Below are positions 1 to 10,599 of a DNA stretch of 64,000 nucleotides, piece after piece. Within the stretch, counting starts at the first letter, position 1. The number at the start of each line of letters is the position of its first letter. The DNA is from Candidula unifasciata. Lineage: Eukaryota; Mollusca; Gastropoda; Stylommatophora; Geomitridae. Both the position numbers and the translations under genes were made by a program. Below the pieces are notes generated by a model. It did no database searches, was not told the DNA's origin, and saw only the letters and a list, made by a program, of their open reading frames with translations. The stretch lies in the NCBI GenBank assembly GCA_905116865.2, contig CAJHNH020006890.1, forward strand, positions 124,001 to 188,000. Direction: 5' to 3'.

Positions 1-187
1 CAAAAGACAGTAAAGTTCACACTAGAGACATTGCAGATATAGATAATCTATTTCAAGCCAACGAAAGAAGAATAATCCCATTGAAAAGTAAACCAGTCCT
101 CGATCACAAAATAGGTGTCCACCTGTTTGTCCTAGCTCTGCTGGTTGTGTTCACATTTCTGGTATTGCCCTTGATCACATTCTACAG

Positions 188-479
188 CTCCTGTCAACTA
201 CGGCCGGTTAGTCTAGTTCTGTCCCTTGGCTACAGTGCAATCACGGAGTGTAAAAGGAGGGAACAACACAATTGACACAATTACTGTGTGTTGGCGATAG
301 ACAGCTTGCACTGCCCTGCTATAGTCATACGGTTTGGGTTAGGGTAACACATGTAACGTGGTCTAGGTCTAGCAGCCATGTCGACATCACTTTGTGTTGT
401 GATTCGTGCCTTTTCCACTCCGTAATTGCACTGTAGCCAAGGGACAGAACTCTGACTAACCGGCCGTAGTTTACAGGAG
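188..479. mobile_element. Fold-back (inverted-repeat) element, MITE-like
   Basis: The arms at about 188-256 and 410-479 are long imperfect inverted repeats of each other. Both contain CTCCTGT, ACTACGGCCGGTTAGTC, GTTCTGTCCCTTGGC and TACAGTGCAAT in mirrored order. About 150 bp of unrelated sequence separates them. No coding potential or clear target-site duplication is seen. The structure fits a non-autonomous fold-back or MITE element; the superfamily is not identifiable. Confidence 0.65.
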
Positions 480-745
480 AGCCTATTCTACTTACACTGT
501 TACTTTACCTGCCATGGTGTACATGAAATTTAATGGTTGTAGGTGACAAAACGTTTTAATTTCACATGGCAAAAATTAAAAGCCTTATTCCAGTATAACA
601 CAAGGTACTCTAACATACTAACTGTTATACTCCGTGTCCCATAAACACTGCTGATATAATTCTTTATGTGTACCGGCTATGAACTCAGCTGCAAAGTTTG
701 ATCGTTCACTTTAGACTTTATTGAAGTCCGTTTTACGCTGATGTA

Positions 746-877
746 TTAACTCCTGAGTCCGAAGAAACGCATTATATTCATAGGTTCCTACCTAGAAGCC
801 CAATGAACGCATGATTTTGTTTTCTTTACTACCCCCTGATCCTGTGATGCTAAACCCCATGGGACTCAAAGAGTTAA
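746..877 (-). mobile_element. TTAA-flanked MITE, copy 1
   Basis: This ~130-bp element has TTAA at both ends and terminal inverted repeats related to CTCTTTGAGTCCCA. Read on the - strand it matches copies at 20555-20700 and 47072-47214, sharing GGTTTAGCAT near one end and GCGTTCATTGGGC inside. The TTAA target is typical of piggyBac-type transposition. No ORF is present, so it is non-autonomous. Confidence 0.7.
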
Positions 878-879
878 CT

Positions 880-1007
880 TTGAAGTAAAGTGTGACATCC
901 CCTTTCCCTCTTTTTCAGTGGAAACGTGGTTTACTTAACCCGTTTTTGCATAATTCACAGATGTAAATTACATTGCTGTCTTGTAAAATGGAAGTAAAAC
1001 ACTATTT

Positions 1008-1097
<90 letters not shown>

Positions 1098-3670
1098 CCC
1101 CCCCCCCCCCCCCCCCCCCATAATTGTGTTAAATTTGTCATTGAGATGCAGGAAAATCAGCCTCATGTGAGAAACTAGCAGTTTACATCAACCAGAAATT
1201 TAGAACAAGTGCACAGTATTCAGGGCTTTTGTTGCTTTTGCATTTTTTTTTTTTTTCACAAGCTGTCTTCTAGTTACTGTCCTTTTTATTATTGCTCTTG
1301 TTCCAATGTATCATTTTTATTGCTTTTGTCAGAAAACTCACATCCCACTTGCTTGCACTACTTTACAAGGTAGAAAGTTGTGTTGAGAGGCAAAGTGCAT
1401 GGAGCTCATAGCCAAAGTAAATGCAAAAAAGCCTGGCAAATGATAGGTTAAAAATGAAAGCGGAGACAGTAACTGCTGCCTTTCACTTGCTTGAAAATCA
1501 TGTGCTCATGTTATAGTTATGGTGATGGTGACTGATTCACAGAACATGTGAACAAGTATGCTGCATGCAGAGTGGCAAGCATCGCTTTAGAGGTCCTAGA
1601 AAGTTAGCACCCTCTAGATATTTTCTCAGGTCATGTTGTTGTAAATTGAGCTACATTAGTTTTGCAGCACTTGTTAGTGAATTGAAGCACAGGCTAGATG
1701 TTGTAAATATTCTTAGGAAGAGTAAACTGTGGCGTCAAAATTATTACTACCTTAGAATTGCACTGCAAGGATCAGTATCTGGCCGATGCTCAGCTTTGTT
1801 CCTCGTTTTTATTAAGCAAAAACTACAGGTTTACCTGTTTGTGTAGACCAGTTCTGTTGTTTTTGGTATTGGTCTTGAGCTTCTTAGGTGGCTTGGTTGG
1901 TGAATTTCTTCTTCTTTTTGATGGTTTTAACTACACTATTTATCCATTTTTCTTTTTCCTCTCACCTTTCTCCCATATATGTAGGCTATTCGTTGTCGGG
2001 GACACGCCCCTTTTTACAGAATGCTGGGACTGCCTAGTTACGTGAAGGACTTCCTGTCCCCGAATTTTAAGCGTTCCTTTACTAGTCACTATTAAAACCC
2101 GAGTCACTCGATACTAGCTGTTTAGAAACGAACGCGAACACGTGCGATACCTTTAGCAGAGGTCAGACTGCCAAACAGCACATGTTTTAGAAAAAATACT
2201 AGCTCAGTGAAAGATATCTTATTATTTGAATTACGGGAAGTAAGGTTCTTTAATAACTCTTTTTTTAGGCATTGTACAATCTCTATTGTGGTATAAATGA
2301 ATTCTGCGTCCATTTTTACATACAGTTGTGAAGTTTGAGTTAGAATTGACGTCAATGTTTTCAGATATAAATTTTTTTCGCGATCAAGTCTTTTAGAATT
2401 AGTTGAATTAATAAGGTTGAAACAAAATGGCGGACGGCATGCTAAAAAAATCATGTCTGTTTTATATTGATAATGCTTATTATCAGGGCAAATTAATGTT
2501 CAAATAATACAATTTAAAGTTGAAATAGTAATTTATCTTTGTGGTTTTATTGCCTCTGATAAATTTAAATAGCTCAAAATATTATAATGACTAGTTTTAT
2601 GACACACCTAATGGCTGATTAATTTTCTCAGTTTTGCTTTGAGGCTGAACACAGATGATGCATTAATAAAACAAATTGATGCAAATCAGTGAATGTTACA
2701 GTGCTAATGTTATATTTTTTCAAATCTGTAGCCACTTTAGTGTTTATTAAGGCATAAATTATAATTTTATTTGACAAATTCTTTGTTTGAGATTATTTTT
2801 ACCTGTTGACCCCACACACTCAGAATTTCACCGATGGTGGGGCGATGGCCGCCACATGTGTGGACTTCTTGATATTTCTTAAATAATAAGCTTACTAATA
2901 CTATTATTTTCTATTTAATAATTTATCAAATAAAGGAAATTAGAATAAAACAGTAATATATTATTAGTTAATTTATTAAAATCATTTTTTTATGAGGAAA
3001 AAAAAAATAAAAAAATTATTAAAGCAGTAAAATAAAATCAATAAATTATTAGTTAGTATAAATTATACTAACTATTATTTATTGATTTTTTTCTATAGTA
3101 TAGGCTATACACAAATCTGCCATAAATGAATTTAAAAAAAAATGTTTGTGTTAGTAATACTGAGTGAATTCCTAAAACATTTTTGCTTTGCCTGAGGGAT
3201 CCATTCCATGCTCAGAAAATTAATTTCTTTCCCCACAGACACATATCTTGAGCATTTAAAAAGAAACTGTAATGTCAGATAATATATACTAGCCAGCAAA
3301 CAGATCACATGAGTCATAGTGACTCATAGATACGTTAATTTATAAAGTAGAATGTACTATTGACTCTTACCTTATGAAACACTGCTCCGTGAAAACACAA
3401 CATAAATCCAAAGTGAATCACAAAGGAACTTATTTAATAATTTTACTCCATGAAAACATAGCACTGAATCACAAATTAGGTATGAGTGAATACTTTAGAA
3501 TATTTTGAACAAATAAAATATTGAGCAGTGACTGGTTAAGAAGAAGGGGACTCTCTGGTGAAATGCACTCATTATCAATAAAATGAAAGAATAACTTGCG
3601 AAGACTGAAAAAGGGATTATGTTAAATCAGTAAGAAGAGTGCATGTTTTCACTTCGTTATCAAACAATAT
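880..3670. other. No gene recognised; AT-rich non-coding sequence
   Basis: Apart from the simple repeat at 1011-1119, nothing is recognised here. There is an AT-rich stretch at about 2870-3100. A 110-codon open stretch on the - strand at 2122-2454 has no motif, no splice context and no resemblance to a known family, and is not called. This may be intron or upstream sequence of RPL24, whose first exon was not found. Confidence 0.4.
1011..1119. repeat. (CT)n microsatellite followed by poly-C
   Basis: About 80 bp of uninterrupted CT dinucleotides run into a pure C tract of about 25 bp. Confidence 0.95.
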
Positions 3671-3672
3671 GT

Positions 3673-3900
3673 GGGTCTCCGTAGCAAAGTGGTCAAGCCG
3701 TTAACCTCGCACTTGGAAGGTTGCGGTGCGTTAATTTTACAGCTGCGTTGTTCAACTCAAAAATGAATTTTTTGGGTTAACGGGGATCTCTGAGGACTGT
3801 TGCTGGAGCTACGGTATTCAGTCTTCGTGCTAAGCTCTTGGCATGCGGCTAGCTATTCACGGTTATGTGGAGAAAGACCAATCCATATGAAACCAGTAAC
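3673..3900 (+). mobile_element. Probable tRNA-derived SINE
   Basis: The first ~60 bp look tRNA-like: GTAGCAAAGTGGTCAAG resembles a pol III A box and GGTTGCGGTGCG lies where a B box is expected. An unrelated ~150-bp body follows. The call rests on the head only; no second copy of this body was found in the window. Confidence 0.35.
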
Positions 3901-3984
3901 GATGCAATGACGTCAATCCACTCACTATTGAACATTTTTTAACAGTGGAATAATAAATAAGCAAAGCCAATTTCGGTCAGATGT

Positions 3985-4011
3985 GCACACACACACACAC
4001 ACACACACACA
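3985..4011. repeat. (CA)n microsatellite
   Basis: A short, almost perfect CA dinucleotide run. Confidence 0.9.
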
Positions 4012-5640
4012 AAAGTGACAGTACGAGAAAAAGCATTTTTCAACAAATAGGAAGAGATACATCATAACACAGAGAATCGTTACAAAAGTATGCATATTAC
4101 AGTATACGTCTTGCAAGACTCACTCAACAGATAATAATCATTAATTCATAAGGTATTTAATTAATAATACTGATAATTTGACCCATTTTTCTTTGTTAAT
4201 TAGATTTGCATTACATTATATTTTTTAAAAACCAACAACTTTAGTTAGAGCTTGCTGCCCTGAATGCAATGATATATGGTTGCTAAGGGGTTCAGCAAAA
4301 AACATAAGACGAGTAGACATAAAACATACAAATTTTGTCACTTTAAGTCCAGTTTTCACTTGGGAACAGGCCGCCATCTTGTTTCTGTTTTTTCCATTAT
4401 AATTTTTGGGAGCACTTTCCGTCACTAAAATGTGAATATCTCCGCTTAGAACTGACATACAGACTTCATTGAGGTACCGTTGAACTCTGTTTTTTAACCT
4501 CTAAGCAGCTATCATGGTTTAAAAGCAAAAGGCCCAAAAAATAAATTTTGACTAAACACCCTAATATATGTTCTGCTGTGAAAGGTCTCATATGTAGTTT
4601 GGTCTGGCTGCATTCTCACTAGATGGCTAAACTGTTTCATTCTTTCTGCCAGTGTAATCTAGACATGGTCTTATTACAACTTTCTCTGGTATTTATAACC
4701 CTGTCTCTTCTTTGTTCCCTGTCTGATGTCCGTACAAGTCTCCTATTAAATGTATTCATTTTTTTTTTGGAGTTGCAATCATTTACACTGGCTTGCCAGA
4801 CCTATCACATGGCAGGGCAGAAAAAAAATATCTGACTTAATTGGTGCCTGTCTTCTTCCAGGTGAGTCATTGACCCGTTTGCCTAAACTTCATTGCTTCA
4901 GTATTTAGGCGTGTAGAAGGAAGTAGGGTTGGTTCTACGAATCTTAAGCATACTACTGAAAACAGCTAGCCAACCTTTCACTGCTTTCTGCAGTGCTAAG
5001 CACCTAAGCACTTCCTTGCGTGCCGCTGGCACTCAGCATTCAAGTCAAGTGTGAGATATACGGTCCTGTTTCGAAATCTCCCCACTTGTAGCTAAAAATA
5101 GGGACATAACTTTTTTCTGAATATCCTAAGTGCCATGATGTCAATTCCTAGTTCGTCATTCACAAGATAAATGTATCATATACTGTGGAGGATGCCCTGC
5201 TACAAGCCTTCACTGTATCCCAGCAGTTCTTATCCAAGCCTTGAAAAACTTCAATATCAAAGAAACATTTTTCTGTGCCAAGTTTTTGTTACCTAAAGCC
5301 AAGCACAGCATGTGAGCTAATTTCTTCTATTACAAGTCACCATCTTTCACTGCTTTAGAGGTGTGCCAAAGAAATGCTCAACCATTGATGTTGGAATTGT
5401 TTTATTGCAGTTGTAGAGCCAGTGGATAATGAACAATAAAATTGAACATGGTACCTTGCTTATGGCGAGTATTATTAATTTTAGGCAATTAAAGTTGCAG
5501 TACAGTAAATTTTAACAATTGTATATTAAAGAATTTTTGCTTCCTAGTCTCTAATTTAGTGTACTGAAATGCACGTCTTTAATTATACAAACAAGTGCAT
5601 GTATCCATACAAAGTTTAGTTTGTATGTTTTGTCTTTTAG
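4012..5640. other. Non-coding, probably RPL24 intron 5' of its first visible exon
   Basis: The sequence ends in a TTTTGTCTTTTAG acceptor directly before the RPL24 exon. I searched it and the upstream sequence by eye for the conserved N-terminal RPL24 exon(s) and found none, so those exons probably lie left of the window. Confidence 0.4.
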
Positions 5641-5888
5641 ACTTTCAACTTTTTAAGCCACAAATGTGAGCGCTCCCACATGATGAAGCGCAACCCCAGA
5701 AACATCAACTGGACTGTGCTTTACAGAAGGAAGCACAAAAAGGGCCAAACTGAGGAGGTGACTAAAAAGAAGACACGCCGCACTCAGAAGTTCCAGAGGG
5801 CCATTACTGGAGCCACCCTCAATGATATTCTGGCCAAGAGAAACCAGAAACCGGAGGTTCGCAAAGCCCAGCGTGAGCAGGCTATCAG
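5641..5888 (+). CDS. RPL24: Ribosomal protein L24 (eL24), internal exon
   Basis: This exon encodes the conserved core of eL24, a protein of the 60S ribosomal subunit. It opens in frame directly after a TTTTAG acceptor at a codon boundary. It continues through a FNFL...KCE segment, then [28 protein letters not shown] and [18 protein letters not shown], all hallmarks of animal RPL24. The exon ends ATCAG|GTACTT, splitting the arginine codon after QAI, and the next exon restores it. The N-terminal part of the family, which starts near MKVELCSFSGYKIYPGHG, is not present upstream, so the gene is 5'-incomplete here. The reading frame is intact across all three visible exons, as expected for a functional single-copy gene rather than a processed pseudogene. 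Confidence 0.97.
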
Positions 5889-6894
5889 GTACTTTTTCTT
5901 TTTACTTTACCAGCTTATCTTGACATCAACTGCAGCAGCTGTCTGTGTGGTCTGTCAGTGTGCAACTTGTGAAGCTCATAGCAGCTTGTCTATTTCTAGT
6001 CTTGAAAGGCCTTGAAATGTCAAAGAGCTCCAGTAATGGTATATGAAACAAATCAGAAGTAATGACATTTGTTAGACACTGTCATTATCACTACATCAAA
6101 GAACAAAGCAACTGCACGCCTTTCCCAACCATATTGCACATTCTTGTGACCAAAAGTAAAAGACAGTACACAAGAAGTTGAGCTGAGCGTGCACCTGGGA
6201 TGGGGAATTGTTTTGATAGGAAGCCAGCCTTTGTTTTCTTTAATTTTAGTTAACGCAGGTTTTGTGTGTGTGTACCTCTGTAACTTCCTTTTTCTCTTGC
6301 TTTCTCTCTCCTTTTGTATTGTTATATAGTGTTCTTCTGCCTTAACTTTCCCTTTGTTTGCCTTTTTTCTTACTTACTGTCTTGTTTGCGTCCTCTTTCC
6401 TCATGTGCCTTTTTTGTCAGTCTCTCCCTCAAGTATCTGATCAAAAGCAGACACCACTTTTAATCATCTTTGTCTTTTTTTTTCTTCTTTCAGTGTTTGC
6501 CTACTCAACTGTTCTATAAATTATATATGTTTTTTTTCCCCTGGTGGTTTTGATAACCACAGAAGTCAACATTTCAGCTTTTCCCCCTCTTCTGTGTGTG
6601 CCACTTAACATTTGTCAGTTTTTATCTCTTTAGATATATGTGGCCTACACATAGCATATGACTCAATAGTTTGATTGCTTTGCCCTGACTATATAAAAAG
6701 CCATTGGGAGGCAAGCCAATTTCTGGAGGCTTCAGAGATGTGGTTTTACAGAAAAATGACTAAAATACCCTGGACAGCCAAAAAGAGCAAAGAGGTTTTG
6801 AAAGAGGTGGGAGTCTGAAGACAACTTATCACAGACATCATAGACAAGTCATTTTTCGGTAAAAGAAGTCTTCTTCTTGTGTTCGCTTTCTGAT

Positions 6895-7674
6895 TTACAC
6901 CGACAGACAGGTTCTTGTGATAAACTTGACTGTTTTTATGAGTTCCTTTTTAGTCCCATACAACTTAGTGTACAGTGATGACTCACTGGGCCAGTATTCC
7001 TTTCTTAATGGGCTGAACAAGGGACAGTCTTGCACACATAGCCCACAAGGGCAAAAAGGTGAACTACTTAGACGAAGCCTGTGCATATGCTGGTTAAGTT
7101 TATGTCCTGTCCTGAGACGTAGGACAATGACCTGCCCACGTCGGTCAAGTAAGTGGTAGTCATCTTTGGCCAGACTCTGTTCACTTCTAATAGCCTGGAT
7201 GGCCCTTTTCTTCTCATAGTATGTTACTGCATTCTCTTCCTGGTCACATTCTGCCCCTTTAGCAAGTTTATCTGCGGTTTCATTTCCTGGTATACCACAG
7301 TGGGATGGCACCCACTGGAGTACAGTACACTTTTGGTCAGCCACCTTGCCAAGTTCAGATCTCAAGTGAGGGAGTTTGCCACTCTTGAGGGCTTGAAGCA
7401 CTGAAAACGCATCTGTGAATATAACCACTTGGTGGCAGTCAGAACTGGTGTTGTGTAACATTTCGGCAGCCTGCTCTAGTGCTACAATCTCTGCTGTGTA
7501 GTTGGAACAGAATTTACCAGTGGGTATCCACTTTGTGTGGCGGTGGTTGCCTGGGTATGTAATAAAGACTCCAGCACCACCATTTTTAACCGCACTGGTT
7601 GCTGATCCATCTGTGTAAACATGTATCCATGACTGTTCGAAAAGAAGAGTGAAACTAAAACATGTTGTGACCAC
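6895..7674 (-). mobile_element. RNase H domain and C-terminus of a non-LTR retrotransposon (F2-like), in RPL24 intron
   Basis: An open frame of about 250 codons antisense to RPL24 encodes an RNase H domain. All acidic catalytic positions are visible: YTDGSA, an AEIVALEQA helix with its Glu, IFTDAFSVLQAL, and SHCGIPGNETADKLAK with the final Asp. A C-terminal segment follows with a RLRTGH motif and a CPCG cysteine cluster, then CPLFSPLRKEYWP, as in RNase H-bearing LINEs of the I/Jockey-like assemblage. No reverse transcriptase is attached, so this is a 5'-truncated insertion. The uninterrupted frame and intact catalytic residues suggest it is young compared with most other fragments here. Confidence 0.85.
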
Positions 7675-7891
7675 TGGAAAGATCTATGAAAGAGAAGATA
7701 AAGAATATGCTTGACAGTCTTGTGCCTATCATGTGTGTGAACTAATAAATGTGTAAAGGACCACATGCGTAGTCAGTCAGTCCTAGGTGATGATTACAAG
7801 TCAGTATACATACCAATTTTTTTTTTTTCTAGCTTATCGTTTCAGGTGCCCTTTGATATTATTTTGATATCCTTTTTCTCTCTATCCTCAG

Positions 7892-7943
7892 AGCTTACAA
7901 AGAAAAGGTTAAAGTCAAGGAAGCACAGAAAAAGGCAACCAAG
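7892..7943 (+). CDS. RPL24: Ribosomal protein L24 (eL24), penultimate exon
   Basis: This 52-bp exon lies between a TCTATCCTCAG acceptor and an AAG|GTATGT donor. Joined to the previous exon (AG|A), it encodes RAYKEKVKVKEAQKKATK, the basic alanine/lysine-rich C-terminal tail of eL24. The frame continues without shift into the last exon. The following intron (7944-10454) hosts the snoRNA-like repeats. Confidence 0.93.
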
Positions 7944-7984
7944 GTATGTTTTAAATTTTTTTTAAATCACTTGCCACGTTAATG

Positions 7985-8012
7985 CAAAAAAAAAAGGGGG
8001 GGGGGGGGGGGG
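7985..8012. repeat. Poly-A / poly-G tract
   Basis: A run of A followed by a pure G run of about 17 bp. A second short G run lies near 8178. Confidence 0.9.
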
Positions 8013-8721
8013 CATGAACAGAAAATATCCTTTAAAAAGACCCAGTCACAAATTACAGATTATAATTTTATATATTAATAAAACGGGTGAAACATTAAAT
8101 GCAATACATTAACCAGGGCCTAAATAATACTTGTTAAGTGGCACTTTGCCTCTTGCTGTGAACTCTGCCACTAAATTGGGGGGGGGGAGGGTTAATGATG
8201 GTATATTGATACCGTGGCTAATTAAATGCCGCACATGAACAAAAAAAAATGTAATTTGAACTATGGTTTTCAAGAATAGTCTCACCAGAAAGTGCCCAAA
8301 TGTTTTCTTTTAGAGATGGTTTCACTTTGACAATTAAGTCTTGCTTACACTTTAACAGCATCTTATTGTGAGGGAAGTAATTTTTTGTTTTTGAAATCCT
8401 GTGATAAAAGAGGTAAGACTTGCATCTTTGCTTCATTGATAACATACAGAGGATTCAGTGGTTAAGTACCTGTGTGTGTGTATGAACTTGTGACAAGAGA
8501 TGTATGGAGTCACACTTTTGTAACCTCGGCCACAGATATCCGTGTGCTGTGCCTCATTTGATGTGTTCCCATATAATAGTTTTCACATTTATCATTGCTG
8601 GCTATTACGAACATGTGATGTTGCCTCCAATTCATCTTGTCTGGAAAACTTGTGTGTTTGAATACAGAAAAATTGATTACAGATAAGATATATACAGTAA
8701 CCTGACTCCAGTACGTTTTCT

Positions 8722-8806
8722 CGTCCAGTGATGAAATTCTGTCATGCACCACTCAGACTTGCTGTATGGTGAGAAACAGACACCACACCATTTTATTCTG
8801 AGGACA
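8722..8806 (+). ncRNA. C/D-box snoRNA candidate, copy 1 (SNORD32-like guide)
   Basis: Box C GTGATGA is at 8728-8734 and box D CTGA at 8798-8801. They are bracketed by GTCC (8723-8726) and GGAC (8802-8805), which form a terminal stem. Inside, CATGCACCAC precedes a CAGA D'-like box and GGTGAGA serves as a degenerate C'. CATGCACCAC is complementary to the conserved GTGGTGCATG of 18S rRNA. The gene is sense to RPL24, inside its last intron, the usual setting for animal snoRNAs. This copy differs from copies 2 and 3 just upstream of box D. The snoRNA call is strong structurally; the target is inferred. Confidence 0.8.
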
Positions 8807-9537
8807 TTTATGCTTGAATTTAATCTTTGTATCTTAAGAGATTTTAAAAATACAGTGCAGACCTGATTATCAGTAGGGACCAAAGAAATAGTTTTTATTA
8901 GAAATTTCTCTTATCCAGATAAATGTTCAAGCTAGAAAAATCATCAAAGAATATAAAAAAAATGTTCTCACATTTGAGATCTCAAGCGGCCTGCACTGTA
9001 TATAGTTTTAGTACACCTGTGGATGGCCTCAGTTATCATTTTGATTTAATCTACTAGTAGGCTTTTGGCAGCAACACAGCCTGTTTTTTTCTATTTAGGC
9101 TCAATAATGTCTAGCTTGTGGCATTGTGTGAACGCACTTTGTAATCCCGGGGTGCTGGATTAGATTCCAAATGGACAATTTGTTTTGCGTTGGTTGGTTT
9201 CGTCAGTGGTACCGAAAGCTGCCTGTTCAAAAAGCAGTGGCAAACTACTGAATGTTAACTTTGCCTTTAAAAAAAACAGCCCCAAAATTCTATGGTTCAT
9301 TTTGAAATGTCCTGTAATAGTAAAGAACTTACGTTTTAAATATTGCCCTGTCACATGACATCAGATAAAACACTTGTCTGTATATTGTATTTTTGTGCAT
9401 TCATGTTATTGCTATTTTGTTTGCTCAGTGTCATGCATTTAACAGTCATCCAATTTTGTCTTGTGGGATCTTTACCCTAATATCTGAATTCGGTACCAGT
9501 ACCCACAGGTGATTTACATTGTACTAACACATTTGTT

Positions 9538-9619
9538 TGTCCAGTGATGAAATTCTGTCATGCACCACTCAGACATTGTATGGTGAGAAACAGACACCAC
9601 ACCAAGTTTTCTGAGGACA
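9538..9619 (+). ncRNA. C/D-box snoRNA candidate, copy 2 (SNORD32-like guide)
   Basis: Box C GTGATGA is at 9544-9550 and box D CTGA at 9611-9614. The 5-bp terminal stem is TGTCC (9538-9542) with GGACA (9615-9619). The same CATGCACCAC antisense element precedes the CAGA D'-like box. By the box D+5 rule it would direct 2'-O-methylation of the second G of the GG in 18S GTGGTGCATG. The copy lies within an RPL24 intron on the sense strand. Its 3' flank is duplicated together with copy 3. Confidence 0.85.
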
Positions 9620-9878
9620 CTTCTGCTTGAAGTATTTTTATTTTTAGTTCAGGGCATATAGATTATGAGCATTGCTGGTGTAGAAAATAGTGTAGAAATC
9701 GGGATAATTGGTGTGACACAAATGTCTGCATTGTATACGTGTGATTGATTCTTTTTTCCATAACCTTTTTGCAGTAACAAATTGTTAAATCTGTTAGTGT
9801 TGACCCTTCTAAATTTTTTTTCTTAATTTTGTATAGGTACAGTAACTGACTTGTACATTATACTTTTACATATTGGTT

Positions 9879-9960
9879 TGTCCAGTGATGAAATTCTGTC
9901 ATGCACCACTCAGACATTGTATGGTGAGAAACAGACACCACACCAAGTTTTCTGAGGACA
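9879..9960 (+). ncRNA. C/D-box snoRNA candidate, copy 3 (SNORD32-like guide)
   Basis: The snoRNA body is the same as copy 2 base for base as read by eye. Box C is at 9885-9891, box D at 9952-9955, and the stem is TGTCC (9879-9883) with GGACA (9956-9960). About 120 bp of 3' flank is also shared with copy 2, including CAGGGCATATAGAT and ATTGCTGGTGTAGAAA. Copies 2 and 3 therefore come from a recent tandem duplication of a ~340-bp unit. Confidence 0.85.
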
Positions 9961-10084
9961 CTTCTGCTTGAAGTATTTTATTTTAGTTCAGGGCATATAG
10001 ATAATGAGCATTGCTGGTGTAGAAATCTGGATAATTGGTGTGGCACAGCTATCTACATTGTCTACCTGTGATTGATTCTTTCCA

Positions 10085-10300
10085 AGCTGTGTGGCATTGG
10101 TAGTCGTTACTATCCACAACCTTGTCCCGTTCCCTGTCAGGTTTGATACATACTATGCCATGTATCTTTAAACTTGAGTCTTCCTCTGCATGTCTTTCCC
10201 TCCAACTTTCCTACTGTGACGTTCTCCTCAGCACATGACCAAAGTATGAAGAGTGTCTCTTTCTGATGTGGGTAGTCAGTTTCTTTCAAGTTAGTCTTGA
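10085..10300 (-). mobile_element. RTE-like retrotransposon C-terminal fragment (F3)
   Basis: Read on the - strand, this part of the RPL24 intron resembles the C-terminus of RTE-like elements: a LHTLVMC-type stretch followed by TVGKLEGKTCRGR. It has stops and is a short relic. Confidence 0.4.
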
Positions 10301-10454
10301 TATCACTAAATTTTAAATCACAGCAATAAATTTACTTCTGTACAACATAACACGGTTCAGACATCAGAATTACAAGGGTTTTCCTGTGTCTGTAAGGTTT
10401 TATCCGCAGGTTGTTATACTTTACAATGACTGGTCATTTTGCTTTTTTTTTTAG

Positions 10455-10538
10455 CCTGCCCCTGTCAAACAAGCTAAACAGCCCAAGACAGCCAAGCAGC
10501 CGATGGCTAAAGCACCACGTGTTGGAGGAAAGAGATAA
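10455..10538 (+). CDS. RPL24: Ribosomal protein L24 (eL24), last coding exon
   Basis: After a T-rich acceptor (TTTTTTTTTAG) the exon encodes 27 residues starting PAPVKQAKQPKTAKQ and ending APRVGGKR, the conserved end of animal eL24, followed by a TAA stop at 10536-10538. An AATAAA signal follows 11 bp after the stop. The lysine/alanine-rich sequence is typical of the flexible C-terminal tail. The 11-bp distance from stop to signal is short but usual for ribosomal protein genes. Confidence 0.95.
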   Translation, partial: PAPVKQAKQPKTAKQPMAKAPRVGGKR

Positions 10539-10548
10539 ATGTGAAATC

Positions 10549-10554
10549 AATAAA
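10549..10554 (+). terminator. RPL24: Polyadenylation signal AATAAA of RPL24
   Basis: A canonical AATAAA lies 11 bp after the RPL24 stop codon and is followed by a GT/T-rich stretch. Confidence 0.85.
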
Positions 10555-10599
10555 CCTGTTTTCTCACTGATCTATAACATCTTGTTTGTTGTACTGTTA

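Noticed and set aside
2122..2454. 110-codon open frame on the - strand
   Set aside because: No recognised motif, no splice context and AT-rich sequence. A frame of this length can occur by chance in 64 kb.
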